Position numbers and translations under genes: made by a program
Part shown: piece by piece, positions 1-7,117 of the stretch
Layout of the letters: each line of letters starts with the position of its first letter
Numbering within the stretch: position 1 is the stretch's first letter
Notes under the pieces: model-generated
What the model was told of the DNA's origin: nothing
Databases searched by the model: none
Seen by the model: the letters and a program-made list of their open reading frames with translations, nothing else
Assembly (NCBI GenBank): GCA_016929305.1
Contig: JAFGJC010000098.1
Span: 1 to 7,117, forward strand
Reading direction: 5' to 3'
Length of the DNA: 7,117 nt
Origin: a candidate division CSSED10-310 bacterium
Lineage (GTDB): Bacteria; CSSED10-310; JAFGJC01

Positions 1-18
1 GGCGTTATCGAAGACTAA
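1..18 (+). CDS. groES: Probable 3' end of groES (co-chaperonin GroES), partial
   Basis: Reading from base 1, the first six codons are Gly-Val-Ile-Glu-Asp followed by TAA at 16-18. GroES proteins commonly end in an Ile/Val-Ile-Glu type tail, and groES normally lies directly upstream of groEL in one operon. Here the stop is 30 bases before the groEL start, a typical groES-groEL spacing. The visible part is only five residues, so the call rests mostly on gene order. GroES would be the heptameric lid of the GroEL chamber in the cytosol. The promoter and any heat-shock operator of the operon lie outside the window. Confidence 0.6.
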   Translation, partial: GVIED

Positions 19-34
19 AAATATCACAATATAT

Positions 35-40
35 AAGGAG
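35..40 (+). promoter_or_regulatory. Ribosome binding site of groEL
   Basis: AAGGAG lies eight bases before the ATG at 49. It is a near-perfect Shine-Dalgarno sequence and fixes the groEL start, in keeping with a highly expressed gene. Confidence 0.85.
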
Positions 41-48
41 AAAGTGCT

Positions 49-1677
49 ATGGCAAAACAAATTAGATATGGTGAAGAAGCACGCTCGGCAATCCTGAAAG
101 GCGTAAGCCAATTGTCCAAGGCGGTGAAAGTAACCTTGGGGCCAAAGGGACGGAATGTCGTTCTTGACAAAAAATTCGGTGCGCCGACCAGCACGAAAGA
201 TGGCGTTACCGTTGCCAAGGATATCGAATTGAAAGACCCCTTTGAAAACATGGGCGCACAAATGGTCAATGAAGTCGCCTCCAAAACCTCTGATGTCGCC
301 GGCGACGGGACAACAACTGCTACCGTTCTCGCCGAAGCGATTTTCCGTGAAGGTGTTAAGAATGTTACAGCCGGAAGCAACCCCATGGAACTCAAACGCG
401 GTATTGAAAAAGCTGTTGAAAAGACCGTTGAAGAACTGAAAAAAATCTCGGTACCCATTGAAAACAGAGATCAGATTGCTGCAGTAGCTTCCATTTCAGC
501 AAACAGCGATACAACAATTGGAAATATTATTGCCGAGGCGATGGAAAAAGTCGGCAAAGACGGCGTTATCACCGTGGAAGAATCCAAGAGTATGGAAACC
601 TACCACGATAAAGTGGAAGGTATGCAATTCGATCGCGGATATCTGTCTCCGTACTTTGTAACCAATGCCGAACGCATGGAATCGGTACTGGAAGATTGCT
701 ATATCCTGATTTACGAAAAGAAAATCTCCTCCATGAAAGATCTTCTTCCGATACTTGAACAGATCGCCAAAATGGGTAAACCCTTGTTGATTATTGCGGA
801 AGATGTCGAAGGTGAAGCGCTTGCAACTCTCGTCGTCAATAAAATCAGGGGAACGTTACAGATCGCTGCTGTCAAAGCTCCCGGTTTCGGCGACAGACGC
901 AAAGCAATGCTGCAGGATATCGCGATTCTCACTGGTGGAAAAGCCATCAGTGAAGACCTGGGTTTAAAACTCGAAAACATCACGATAAATGATCTTGGAA
1001 GGGCTAAACGAGTAACAATCGACAAAGACAACACCACAATCCGTGAAGGTTATGGAAAAGAAGAGGAAATTAAATCCAGAGTAAAGCAGATAAAAGCTCA
1101 GATTGAAGAAACCACTTCTGATTATGACCGCGAAAAATTGCAGGAACGGCTGGCTAAGCTTGTTGGTGGAGTTGCTGTTCTGTATGTTGGCGCAGCAACG
1201 GAAGTTGAGATGAAAGAGAAGAAAGCCAGAGTTGAAGACGCCCTCAACGCTACCCGTGCCGCTGTTGAAGAAGGTGTTGTACCTGGCGGTGGCGTAGCTC
1301 TGCTGCGCGCGATCCCGCATCTTGCAAAACTGGAGCTGCCCGGTGATCAGAACATCGGTAAAAATATCGTTATGCGAGCTCTTGAAGAACCCTCCCGTCA
1401 GATTGCCAACAATGCAGGTCTGGAAGGGTCCATCGTAGTGCAAAACATCAAAAAGCTGGAAACCAACAAAGGATTTGATGCGGCAGCCGAAGAATATGTG
1501 GATATGCTCAAAGCCGGCATCATCGACCCGACAAAAGTCGTTCGATCCGCACTTCAAAATGCTTCCAGCATCGCCGGTCTGATGTTGACCACCGAAGCCG
1601 TCGTCACGGACATTCCGGAAAAAGAAAAAGAACCGCCGGCGGGACCTCCCGGAGGTGGAATGGGTGGAATGTATTAA
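49..1677 (+). CDS. groEL: Chaperonin GroEL (Hsp60), complete
   Basis: This is the 60-kDa group I chaperonin, which forms a cytosolic double ring of 14 subunits and folds client proteins in an ATP-driven cycle with GroES. At 542 residues it has the normal family length (E. coli 548). The N-terminus MAKQIRYGEEAR is typical. Residues known to serve ATP binding and hydrolysis are present: the TLGPKGRNVVLD nucleotide loop at about 29-40, Asp51 in DGVTVAKD, the DGTTTATVLAE motif from Asp86, and Asp397 in ARVEDALNATRAAVEEG, followed by the VVPGGGVAL segment. The apical domain spans roughly 190-375, including the ERMESVLEDCYIL region that binds substrate and GroES. The C-terminus ends in a short glycine-methionine tail, GGGMGGMY, rather than a long GGM repeat. 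The start is fixed by a strong ribosome binding site. It is probably co-transcribed with groES from a promoter left of the window and ends at a strong terminator. No damage or missing key residue is seen. Confidence 0.99.
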   Translation: MAKQIRYGEEARSAILKGVSQLSKAVKVTLGPKGRNVVLDKKFGAPTSTKDGVTVAKDIELKDPFENMGAQMVNEVASKTSDVAGDGTTTATVLAEAIFREGVKNVTAGSNPMELKRGIEKAVEKTVEELKKISVPIENRDQIAAVASISANSDTTIGNIIAEAMEKVGKDGVITVEESKSMETYHDKVEGMQFDRGYLSPYFVTNAERMESVLEDCYILIYEKKISSMKDLLPILEQIAKMGKPLLIIAEDVEGEALATLVVNKIRGTLQIAAVKAPGFGDRRKAMLQDIAILTGGKAISEDLGLKLENITINDLGRAKRVTIDKDNTTIREGYGKEEEIKSRVKQIKAQIEETTSDYDREKLQERLAKLVGGVAVLYVGAATEVEMKEKKARVEDALNATRAAVEEGVVPGGGVALLRAIPHLAKLELPGDQNIGKNIVMRALEEPSRQIANNAGLEGSIVVQNIKKLETNKGFDAAAEEYVDMLKAGIIDPTKVVRSALQNASSIAGLMLTTEAVVTDIPEKEKEPPAGPPGGGMGGMY

Positions 1678-1704
1678 GCCCACGCGAACCTTTCAATGAA
1701 CTTC

Positions 1705-1730
1705 AAAGCCTCCCCTCGGGGAGGCTTTTT
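1705..1730 (+). terminator. Intrinsic terminator after groEL
   Basis: A perfect ten-base-pair stem pairs 1705-1714 (AAAGCCTCCC) with 1719-1728 (GGGAGGCTTT) around the four-base loop CTCG. The right arm runs into T residues (1726-1730), then GTTGTTT. It lies 28 bases past the groEL stop and is a textbook rho-independent terminator for the groESL transcript. It should separate that transcript from the membrane-protein gene that follows, except for some read-through. Confidence 0.93.
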
Positions 1731-1771
1731 GTTGTTTGCGCGTTTTTCCCGGAAAAGGTAACATCTCCCTA

Positions 1772-4216
1772 ATGAAATCCGCCAGTCTCCTTACATTTCA
1801 TTCTCCAAGATCATCCCCTGCATCTGCTGAAGCACCACCTTACCCGCTTTGGCATGCGCTGGTTATTCCATGGCTTTTCCTGGCTGTCCTGTTCTGGCCA
1901 ATTCTGCTGGGAAAAGCACCCGTAAACATCGATTGGCTGGCCAATTCCTTTCCCCCATGGTGTACAGGTTTACATCGGGTTAACCCCGATATCGATGATC
2001 CTATTCTTCAGCACTATCCTTTGGCATACCGGGCTGCAAAATCCTGGCAAACAGGTCTTGTCCCTCTTTGGAATCCCGACATCGCATGCGGAATGCCACT
2101 ACTTGCTGACTCCCACTCCATGCCCTTTGATCCTGTGTATATTATCGCCTACATGACCTTTTCGTTGCCGCACATGGCGTGGAGCATGCTTATCTGTCTT
2201 CAGTTCTTCCTGCTGGCTTTTATGACATCCGGTTTTCTGAGATGTATGGGTTGCAATCGCGCTGGAGCATCGATGGGAAGCATTGCTCTTGTCTTCTCCG
2301 GCACGGTGATAACCTGGTGCCAGATGCGCCTTTATACCGGCACACTTATCTGGTTGATGGCAGCACTCTGGTCAATTGAATCCAACACCCACCGACAGAA
2401 TCGATCCATCATCGACAACCGTACGGCCATCGCTATGATGTTTATGGCTTTCTCCGGTCATCTGCAATTCATATTTTATGGATGGATCATCGTAACAATG
2501 TATGCGTTTGTCCGTTATGGCAAATCGATGCAATCCATAATAAAATCAGCAACTCTACCCGTTTGGTCTGCTGTGTTAAGTCTAACCCTATGGCTGCCTC
2601 AACTCGAACTCATCTCTCGAACCATGCGCGGTGATCCCGGCAGATATTTCCCCGCTTTCCGCTTCGGACTCGCACCATGGATTAGCTTGGTTTGCCCCGA
2701 TTTCTTTGGCCATCCCGTCACCGGTAACTACTTTGGCGGTTATCTCTTCAACAAATCTTACCTCAATCTTCCCATACTCTATATTGGATTGATACCTCTC
2801 TTTTTTACTGTATTCGCCATATTATCATGGCGAAAAAACACCCGTTTTTTCATCGTTATCACGGCCCTCATTCTGATAGGACTCACACTTTTGTATTTAA
2901 AACCCGTTCGATATGGTCTCTATACTGCCTGGCCCGGATTCTTCAGTCTGGATCCAGGCCGCCTGGCGGCAATGGCCGTTCCAATGCTTAGTATCCTCTC
3001 CGGAATCGGATTAACGCTCTTCCTGAATTTACATGCATCCAGTCCCCGATCGCTTCGAAAACTCTTTGCAACTCCCATTGCACTATGCATCCTCACCTTA
3101 TTGTTAAGTTGCTGTGTTTATATATTCAAATCCAAGCTTTTAGCCCAAATGAAACCAAACAGCATTACCGCATATTTACTTAAACTGCATGCGGATAACG
3201 GATTACTCCTGCTATTTCCTCCCGTCATGAAAACTCTGGGTTTCAGCCTGATTTTCTGTTTTCTGATTCTTGTCTACATGCGGAATCGGCTGACAGGATT
3301 TTTTCCCATTGTCCTGGGCATCTCGCTTCTGGCGCTTGATCTAATGCCTCCAGCAAGCATCTACAACAGTTTTTTAAGTGATAGTTATTTGAAGTTATCC
3401 CCCCCGCTTCGCGATCGCTGGCCGGCGACAAACCCGGAAAAGGGAAGAATTTGCAGTATCGATCCCGTAATGACAACGGAAAACGCAGGGAAGCTGCTGC
3501 CGCCCAACACCTCACTTTTACTCAACGGATATGATTTTAGAGGCTATGTGTCCACGTATGTCGGACGATATGCTGAACTGTTAAATGCCATTCAGAAACG
3601 AAGATATTTTGACAGACGTCTTCAGACTGTTGTTCCACCTCTTTTCGATGCATCGGGAATACGATATTTTATGACTGACGGAAAAGCACATTCAGATCAT
3701 TGGAAACCGATGATTATCCAGCCTGAATGGACACTGTTCGAAAATCCAGATTTTTATCCGAAGGCATGGTTAATAGAAAACACTTTGCCCTTCCATAATC
3801 TCGATGATATGTTACAGAAGGTCAAAAGCGGGAACATTTCTCTGGATCGTACCGTATTCATCGAAGGGAATCGAAATTATCGTCATTTTCAATCCATGAC
3901 TTTTGATATGAACGGCGCTTATTTACAAACAATCAGAACGGATCCCCACACTCTGGTTTTTGATGTCGAAACCACGAACGGAGGATTTATGGTCGTAAAC
4001 GATGTATTTTATCCCGGCTGGAAGGTGCTGGCCAATGATGAACCCGCTGAATTATTAAGTGCCGATTATCTTTTCAGAGGAACCCTTTTGCCCGCAGGAA
4101 AACTCACTGTAAAGATGTTTTATCGACCAATTTCATTTCTTCTTGGCTTGTTCTGCACTCTGACCGGCATTTTGATTTCTGCGGCCGGAACAGTGCTCGG
4201 GAGGAAACACGTATGA
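1772..4216 (+). CDS. YfhO-family multi-pass membrane protein (GT-C-like)
   Basis: The 814-residue product looks like a YfhO-family membrane protein. About 12 hydrophobic segments are visible: one near 27-47, a cluster from about 122 to 280, more at about 330-525, and a last one near 786-808. The first extracytoplasmic loop carries a family-like pattern: DDPILQHYPL, then GLVPLWNPDIACGMPLLAD at about 95-113. The polar part (about 530-785) ends in a YfhO hallmark block near 737-776: VVNDVFYPGWKV, then SADYLFRGTLLPAGKLTV. In Bacillus and Listeria, YfhO works with the CsbB-type enzyme to transfer a lipid-linked sugar to lipoteichoic acid. In a diderm the acceptor is unknown, so the sugar-transfer role is inferred. 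I chose ATG 1772. An in-frame TTG at 1736 would add 12 residues but abuts the terminator. The ribosome binding site is weak (AAAAGG at 1753-1758, 13 bases upstream), so the start is not certain. The gene overlaps the next one by four bases. Confidence 0.85.
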   Translation: MKSASLLTFHSPRSSPASAEAPPYPLWHALVIPWLFLAVLFWPILLGKAPVNIDWLANSFPPWCTGLHRVNPDIDDPILQHYPLAYRAAKSWQTGLVPLWNPDIACGMPLLADSHSMPFDPVYIIAYMTFSLPHMAWSMLICLQFFLLAFMTSGFLRCMGCNRAGASMGSIALVFSGTVITWCQMRLYTGTLIWLMAALWSIESNTHRQNRSIIDNRTAIAMMFMAFSGHLQFIFYGWIIVTMYAFVRYGKSMQSIIKSATLPVWSAVLSLTLWLPQLELISRTMRGDPGRYFPAFRFGLAPWISLVCPDFFGHPVTGNYFGGYLFNKSYLNLPILYIGLIPLFFTVFAILSWRKNTRFFIVITALILIGLTLLYLKPVRYGLYTAWPGFFSLDPGRLAAMAVPMLSILSGIGLTLFLNLHASSPRSLRKLFATPIALCILTLLLSCCVYIFKSKLLAQMKPNSITAYLLKLHADNGLLLLFPPVMKTLGFSLIFCFLILVYMRNRLTGFFPIVLGISLLALDLMPPASIYNSFLSDSYLKLSPPLRDRWPATNPEKGRICSIDPVMTTENAGKLLPPNTSLLLNGYDFRGYVSTYVGRYAELLNAIQKRRYFDRRLQTVVPPLFDASGIRYFMTDGKAHSDHWKPMIIQPEWTLFENPDFYPKAWLIENTLPFHNLDDMLQKVKSGNISLDRTVFIEGNRNYRHFQSMTFDMNGAYLQTIRTDPHTLVFDVETTNGGFMVVNDVFYPGWKVLANDEPAELLSADYLFRGTLLPAGKLTVKMFYRPISFLLGLFCTLTGILISAAGTVLGRKHV
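4199..4204 (+). promoter_or_regulatory. Ribosome binding site of the HtrA protease gene
   Basis: GGGAGG sits inside the last codons of the membrane-protein gene, eight bases before the ATG at 4213. It supports that start and suggests efficient initiation on top of coupling through the ATGA overlap. Confidence 0.85.
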
Positions 4217-5583
4217 AATGGATTCCTTTGATAACATGTATTTTCTTGTGTGGAGCAGTCCCCGTGTTGTCACAAACAGATCCTCAACGGGTGAGCCCTG
4301 TTGTGGAAGCAGTTAACAAGGTCGGACCTGCTGTTGTGAATATTTCCACGGAAAATGTCGTAACACTCCGGGAGTTCAATCCATTCGGCAATGACTGGAT
4401 ATTTGAGTATTTCACACCGTACAATCAAAGGAATATTACACGTCAGAGTTTGGGTTCGGGGGTTGTCATCAGGGAAGACGGTATCATCCTTACCAATGAG
4501 CACATTATTCTGCCCGCTTCAAAAATTACGGTGACCTTATCAAACGGTAAGGAGTATGAAGCGGATCTGATGGGTGCATCCCGGCGATTCGATCTGGCGT
4601 TGCTGAAAATCCATTCCGATGAACCGTTGCCGTATCTTGTGCCAGCTGAATCGAGTGATTTGATGATCGGCGAAACGGTAATTGCCATAGGAAATCCTTT
4701 TGGTTTATCCAGCACGGTCACAACTGGTGTGATCAGTGCTTTGAACCGGACCATCACCTTTAAAGATGCTCATTCCAATACAACCCACACGTACCGGGAT
4801 TTCATTCAAACGGATGCCTCCATCAATCCGGGGAATTCGGGAGGTCCGCTTTTGAATATCAATGGTGAACTGATAGGTATCAACACGGCCATTTATGCCG
4901 AAGCGCAGGGTATCGGCTTTGCTATTCCCATTGAAAAAGCGAATCGAATCATCGACGATCTCCTGGAAAAAGGAATCGTGCCTCGCATCTGGCTTGGGGT
5001 TCATGTGCAGGATCTGACACCCCTGCTTTCCCGCCACTTTAATTTCGGTGATTTGCAGGGTGTTTTGATATCTGAAGTTCTCGATGGATCACCCGGCTCG
5101 CATTCAGGTCTGGCCGCCGGAAATATTATCACTGCCATCAATGGGGAATCGATTCGCTCATCCGAAGAATTCAAAGAACGCCTTAAAGAATTCACTCCCG
5201 GCGATACAATTACGTTTAACATCTGGACTAAAGAAAAAAACAAAACCGTTTCTTTGGTTGCTATAGAACTTCCCATGAATCAGGCGGAGGAAATTGCACG
5301 CGAACTTTTGGGTCTTACCGCTCAGGATGTGACCGATCAAATCGTCAGAACCCGCCGGCTTTTTATTTCTAAGGGAGCTATAGTCACACATGTGGAAAGC
5401 AGCTCGCCAGCTTCCAAAGTAGGTATCAGACCAGGAGATGTTATCGTAAAAATCGACCAGGATCCCATTGACAACACGGATCAGTTTTATAAAGCCTTAC
5501 AGAAATCAGCTCATCAGGACGCAATCACTGCAGTCATTGTCCGCGGATCCGTCGCCTATCATGTCACGCTGGAAATCGAATAA
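4213..5583 (+). CDS. HtrA/Deg-family serine protease with two PDZ domains, exported
   Basis: This 456-residue protein has the DegP/DegQ architecture and should degrade or refold damaged proteins outside the cytoplasm. Residues 1-20 form a signal peptide with a hydrophobic core and a likely signal-peptidase I site, VLS|Q. The trypsin-like domain spans about 26-250. All three catalytic residues are visible: His97 in LTNEHII, Asp127 in RRFDLALLKI and Ser209 in INPGNSGGPLLN. The GNPFGLSSTVTTGVISA segment (about 160-176) and GIGFAIPI (about 233-240) are family hallmarks. The first PDZ domain begins at WLGVHVQDL (about 260) and the second at LLGLTAQDV (about 365), each with the usual A/GxxxGDxI-like core (GLAAGNIITAING; GIRPGDVIVKID). 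The long N-terminal loop of E. coli DegP is only about 25 residues here (about 53-78). The start is fixed by a strong ribosome binding site. ATGA overlap with the membrane-protein gene implies co-translation. Two in-frame TAA codons stand at the end. DegP and DegQ cannot be told apart from sequence alone, so no symbol is given. Confidence 0.96.
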   Translation: MKWIPLITCIFLCGAVPVLSQTDPQRVSPVVEAVNKVGPAVVNISTENVVTLREFNPFGNDWIFEYFTPYNQRNITRQSLGSGVVIREDGIILTNEHIILPASKITVTLSNGKEYEADLMGASRRFDLALLKIHSDEPLPYLVPAESSDLMIGETVIAIGNPFGLSSTVTTGVISALNRTITFKDAHSNTTHTYRDFIQTDASINPGNSGGPLLNINGELIGINTAIYAEAQGIGFAIPIEKANRIIDDLLEKGIVPRIWLGVHVQDLTPLLSRHFNFGDLQGVLISEVLDGSPGSHSGLAAGNIITAINGESIRSSEEFKERLKEFTPGDTITFNIWTKEKNKTVSLVAIELPMNQAEEIARELLGLTAQDVTDQIVRTRRLFISKGAIVTHVESSSPASKVGIRPGDVIVKIDQDPIDNTDQFYKALQKSAHQDAITAVIVRGSVAYHVTLEIE

Positions 5584-5608
5584 TAAGTAACCGAAAAAAC
5601 ATCTTTGA

Positions 5609-7117
5609 CTATTGAGTGAAATTAATATCGGCAAATTGCAAACTCGGCTGCCCCCAACTCACATTCAATCGGCGATTTGGGTCAGACATGCCGGGAACAA
5701 TAAAAAAATCAGAGCCGACGGCATCAATTTTTCCCAGAATCGTACTGGTGTTTCCTGTAAAAATCATATCCTTTATCGGAATACCTATAGATCCATTCTC
5801 AATCCGGTAGGCTTCTCTGACAGGAAATGAAAAATCACCGGCTTGTGAAACAGATCCTGGCATAAAACTGCGGATATAAATCCCACGGGAAATATCTGCT
5901 ATCATCTCTTCAGGGGATGTATTTCCCGGTTCAATAAACAGATTTGTGATACACGGTGTTGGAGGCGTGTGGTAGGATGTTCTTCGTGCATTGGGCGTGA
6001 AGGGAATGGAGCGTTCTCGAGCCGCCGTCGTATCGGTCAGAAGACGTTCGAACTTTCCGTTGTCGACAACGGTGGTCTTTGTTGAAATTCGGCCTTCATC
6101 ATCGATATGCGCTGAACCTGGCCCTCCGATGTAACTGGGATTATCTACAATCGTTACAAAAGGCGAAGCGATTTGCCGATTGAGTTTATTTTCCAATGGA
6201 TTGATGCCATCAACAGTTTTTCGAGCTTCAAAAAATCTGCCGATCGCCCGGTAAAATACTAATTCCCCGCATCCTTCACCGACAATCACAGGATAACGTC
6301 CGGGAGGAAGGGGTTTTGCCGTAAGCATCTCGACACTCTCTCGAGCCGCCTCCTGTGCTGTTTTCTGAAATTCAGTGTCACCCAGTAACTCATAACCACC
6401 ACGTTTTACGGTCTGCCGGAACCCCCTGTGATATCGACCGTTATCTTCTGAAATCACATGAGCGCCTACTGAAAATAAAGGTTGATAGTCAGTACGGTAA
6501 ATGCCAAGGCTGTTGGCAACGGTAATCACTCGAAGCTCCTCGGTATAGTGAAGTGTTATTTCTCGAATGAGGTTACTGGTGTATTTTGCGATTTTGGACA
6601 GCTTTTTAAGCGCAGATAACCGAAGCGCTTCCGGTATTTGCTCAAAAGGTTTTGCAACAACAATAACACCTCTTCCCCATTCGGGATACCTTAATATGTT
6701 AATCATTTTTATGGATTTCTCTGATTTCATCTTCGTTTTGCTTAGATCCCGAGCAATATTCACTGCCTTCTTGAAATCCACTCCATCACTGTATCCGGAG
6801 ATTTCTGTGGCAGCTTCAACGATACGTATGCCTAATCCTTCAGATGAGATTTCGCGCAAATCCACAAATTGACCGTTTTGAAAAACACCATGGCGCGTTA
6901 TTCGCCGCTCGATAAAAATTTCTGAAAAGTCACCACCGTTTTTCCCTGCCGCTTTCAGTATTTTTTCAAGCTGCTCAGGATCTATACGAAATACTTCCTC
7001 CATATAATCCCGTGCTGACACCGGCGAGAAAGGCAGAATACCGGAAGCAAGAAACCCGGAAAACGCCATCGTTTTTAAGGTATTTTCAATAAAATATCTT
7101 CGTGATATACGATTCAC
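5609..7117 (-). CDS. Tat-exported TldD/PmbA-family protein lacking the metal-binding motif
   Basis: The product (502 residues if it starts at the GTG at the window edge) is a TldD/PmbA-family protein. TldD and TldE form a cytosolic metalloprotease that trims peptides such as microcin B17 precursor and CcdA. Residues 1-35 look like a twin-arginine signal: SRRYFIE at 5-11, a hydrophobic stretch at about 17-32, and a possible cut VSA|R. The C-terminal domain matches TldD closely: LPPGRYPVIV (about 270-279), ASPFVTIVDNP, GSAHIDDEG (334-342), NARRTSY (376-382), TNLFIEPG, FPVREAYRIENG and GQPSL (489-493). The usual HEAVGH metal motif reads YRAIGR (289-294), so both His and the Glu are replaced. The C-terminal Cys ligand position aligns with Met477. 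It is thus probably not a protease alone. Length without the signal, about 467, is close to E. coli TldD. The stop is TAG at 5611-5609. Since the GTG is the last codon of the window, the true start could lie slightly further out, though the Tat motif makes this position plausible. It converges on the HtrA gene with a 25-base gap. Confidence 0.93.
   Translation of the reverse strand: MNRISRRYFIENTLKTMAFSGFLASGILPFSPVSARDYMEEVFRIDPEQLEKILKAAGKNGGDFSEIFIERRITRHGVFQNGQFVDLREISSEGLGIRIVEAATEISGYSDGVDFKKAVNIARDLSKTKMKSEKSIKMINILRYPEWGRGVIVVAKPFEQIPEALRLSALKKLSKIAKYTSNLIREITLHYTEELRVITVANSLGIYRTDYQPLFSVGAHVISEDNGRYHRGFRQTVKRGGYELLGDTEFQKTAQEAARESVEMLTAKPLPPGRYPVIVGEGCGELVFYRAIGRFFEARKTVDGINPLENKLNRQIASPFVTIVDNPSYIGGPGSAHIDDEGRISTKTTVVDNGKFERLLTDTTAARERSIPFTPNARRTSYHTPPTPCITNLFIEPGNTSPEEMIADISRGIYIRSFMPGSVSQAGDFSFPVREAYRIENGSIGIPIKDMIFTGNTSTILGKIDAVGSDFFIVPGMSDPNRRLNVSWGQPSLQFADINFTQ

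Noticed and set aside
24..458. Minus-strand open frame of 144 codons opposite the start of groEL
   Set aside because: It covers the groEL ribosome binding site and start, and its Ser/Thr/Phe-rich product resembles no family. It is a mirror of groEL coding sequence.
964..1683. Long open frame (239 codons) on the minus strand opposite groEL
   Set aside because: It lies wholly inside a certain groEL gene, its product is Phe/Ser/Cys-rich with no recognisable domain, and it reads as the complement of groEL codons.
1736..1771. TTG start at 1736 for the YfhO-family gene
   Set aside because: It would put the start directly after the terminator T-run with no ribosome binding site upstream of it. ATG 1772 leads into a normal N-terminus and the first membrane segment.
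4234..4254. Possible lipoprotein signal at Cys9 or Cys13 of the HtrA protease
   Set aside because: The residues before these cysteines (LIT-C and IFL-C) do not fit a lipobox, which needs a small residue such as Gly, Ala or Ser just before Cys. A signal-peptidase I site after residue 20 fits better.
4705..5037. Minus-strand open frames opposite the HtrA protease gene
   Set aside because: The protease frame has an intact catalytic triad and two PDZ domains over the same bases, and the opposite products have no recognisable motif.
5612..5830. Two plus-strand open frames of 64 to 72 codons just after the HtrA gene
   Set aside because: Both lie inside the conserved C-terminal part of the TldD-family gene on the other strand, lack a clear ribosome binding site and show no recognisable domain.

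Overview
This window is bacterial chromosomal DNA, densely coded, with four protein-coding genes plus what looks like the last codons of a fifth. The organism cannot be named from it. An inner-membrane glycosyltransferase-like protein, an exported HtrA protease with two PDZ domains and a Tat-exported protein together suggest a Gram-negative (diderm) bacterium. GroEL ends in a short GGM tail closed by Tyr. Base composition is moderate. A member of the PVC or Deltaproteobacteria-like groups would fit, but this is only an impression.

Layout. Positions 1-18 read Gly-Val-Ile-Glu-Asp-stop, which fits the end of groES. Thirty bases later comes groEL (49-1677, +), complete and canonical, closed by a strong intrinsic terminator (1705-1730). 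Next is a two-gene unit on the same strand: a large YfhO-family multi-pass membrane protein (1772-4216) and an HtrA/Deg serine protease (4213-5583). These overlap by four bases (ATGA), and the protease has its own strong ribosome binding site. Convergent to them, 25 bases away, is a TldD/PmbA-family protein (5609-7117, -) with a twin-arginine signal peptide, running to the right edge of the window.

Functional picture. The left part is the cytosolic folding machine. The middle pair points to the envelope: a membrane protein probably involved in lipid-linked sugar transfer, and a periplasmic quality-control protease. The right gene is an exported member of a family best known as cytosolic (TldD/TldE). 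The clearest oddity is there: at the place of the family's HExxxH metal motif the protein reads YRAIGR, and the C-terminal Cys ligand position appears to be Met. It is therefore probably not a metalloprotease on its own, and may be a non-catalytic partner of another TldD-like protein encoded beyond the window.

No RNA genes, mobile elements, CRISPR arrays or sizeable repeats were seen. There is no gene-free stretch over 100 bases: the two intergenic gaps are 94 and 25 bases. I found no evidence for a wholly new multi-gene system.
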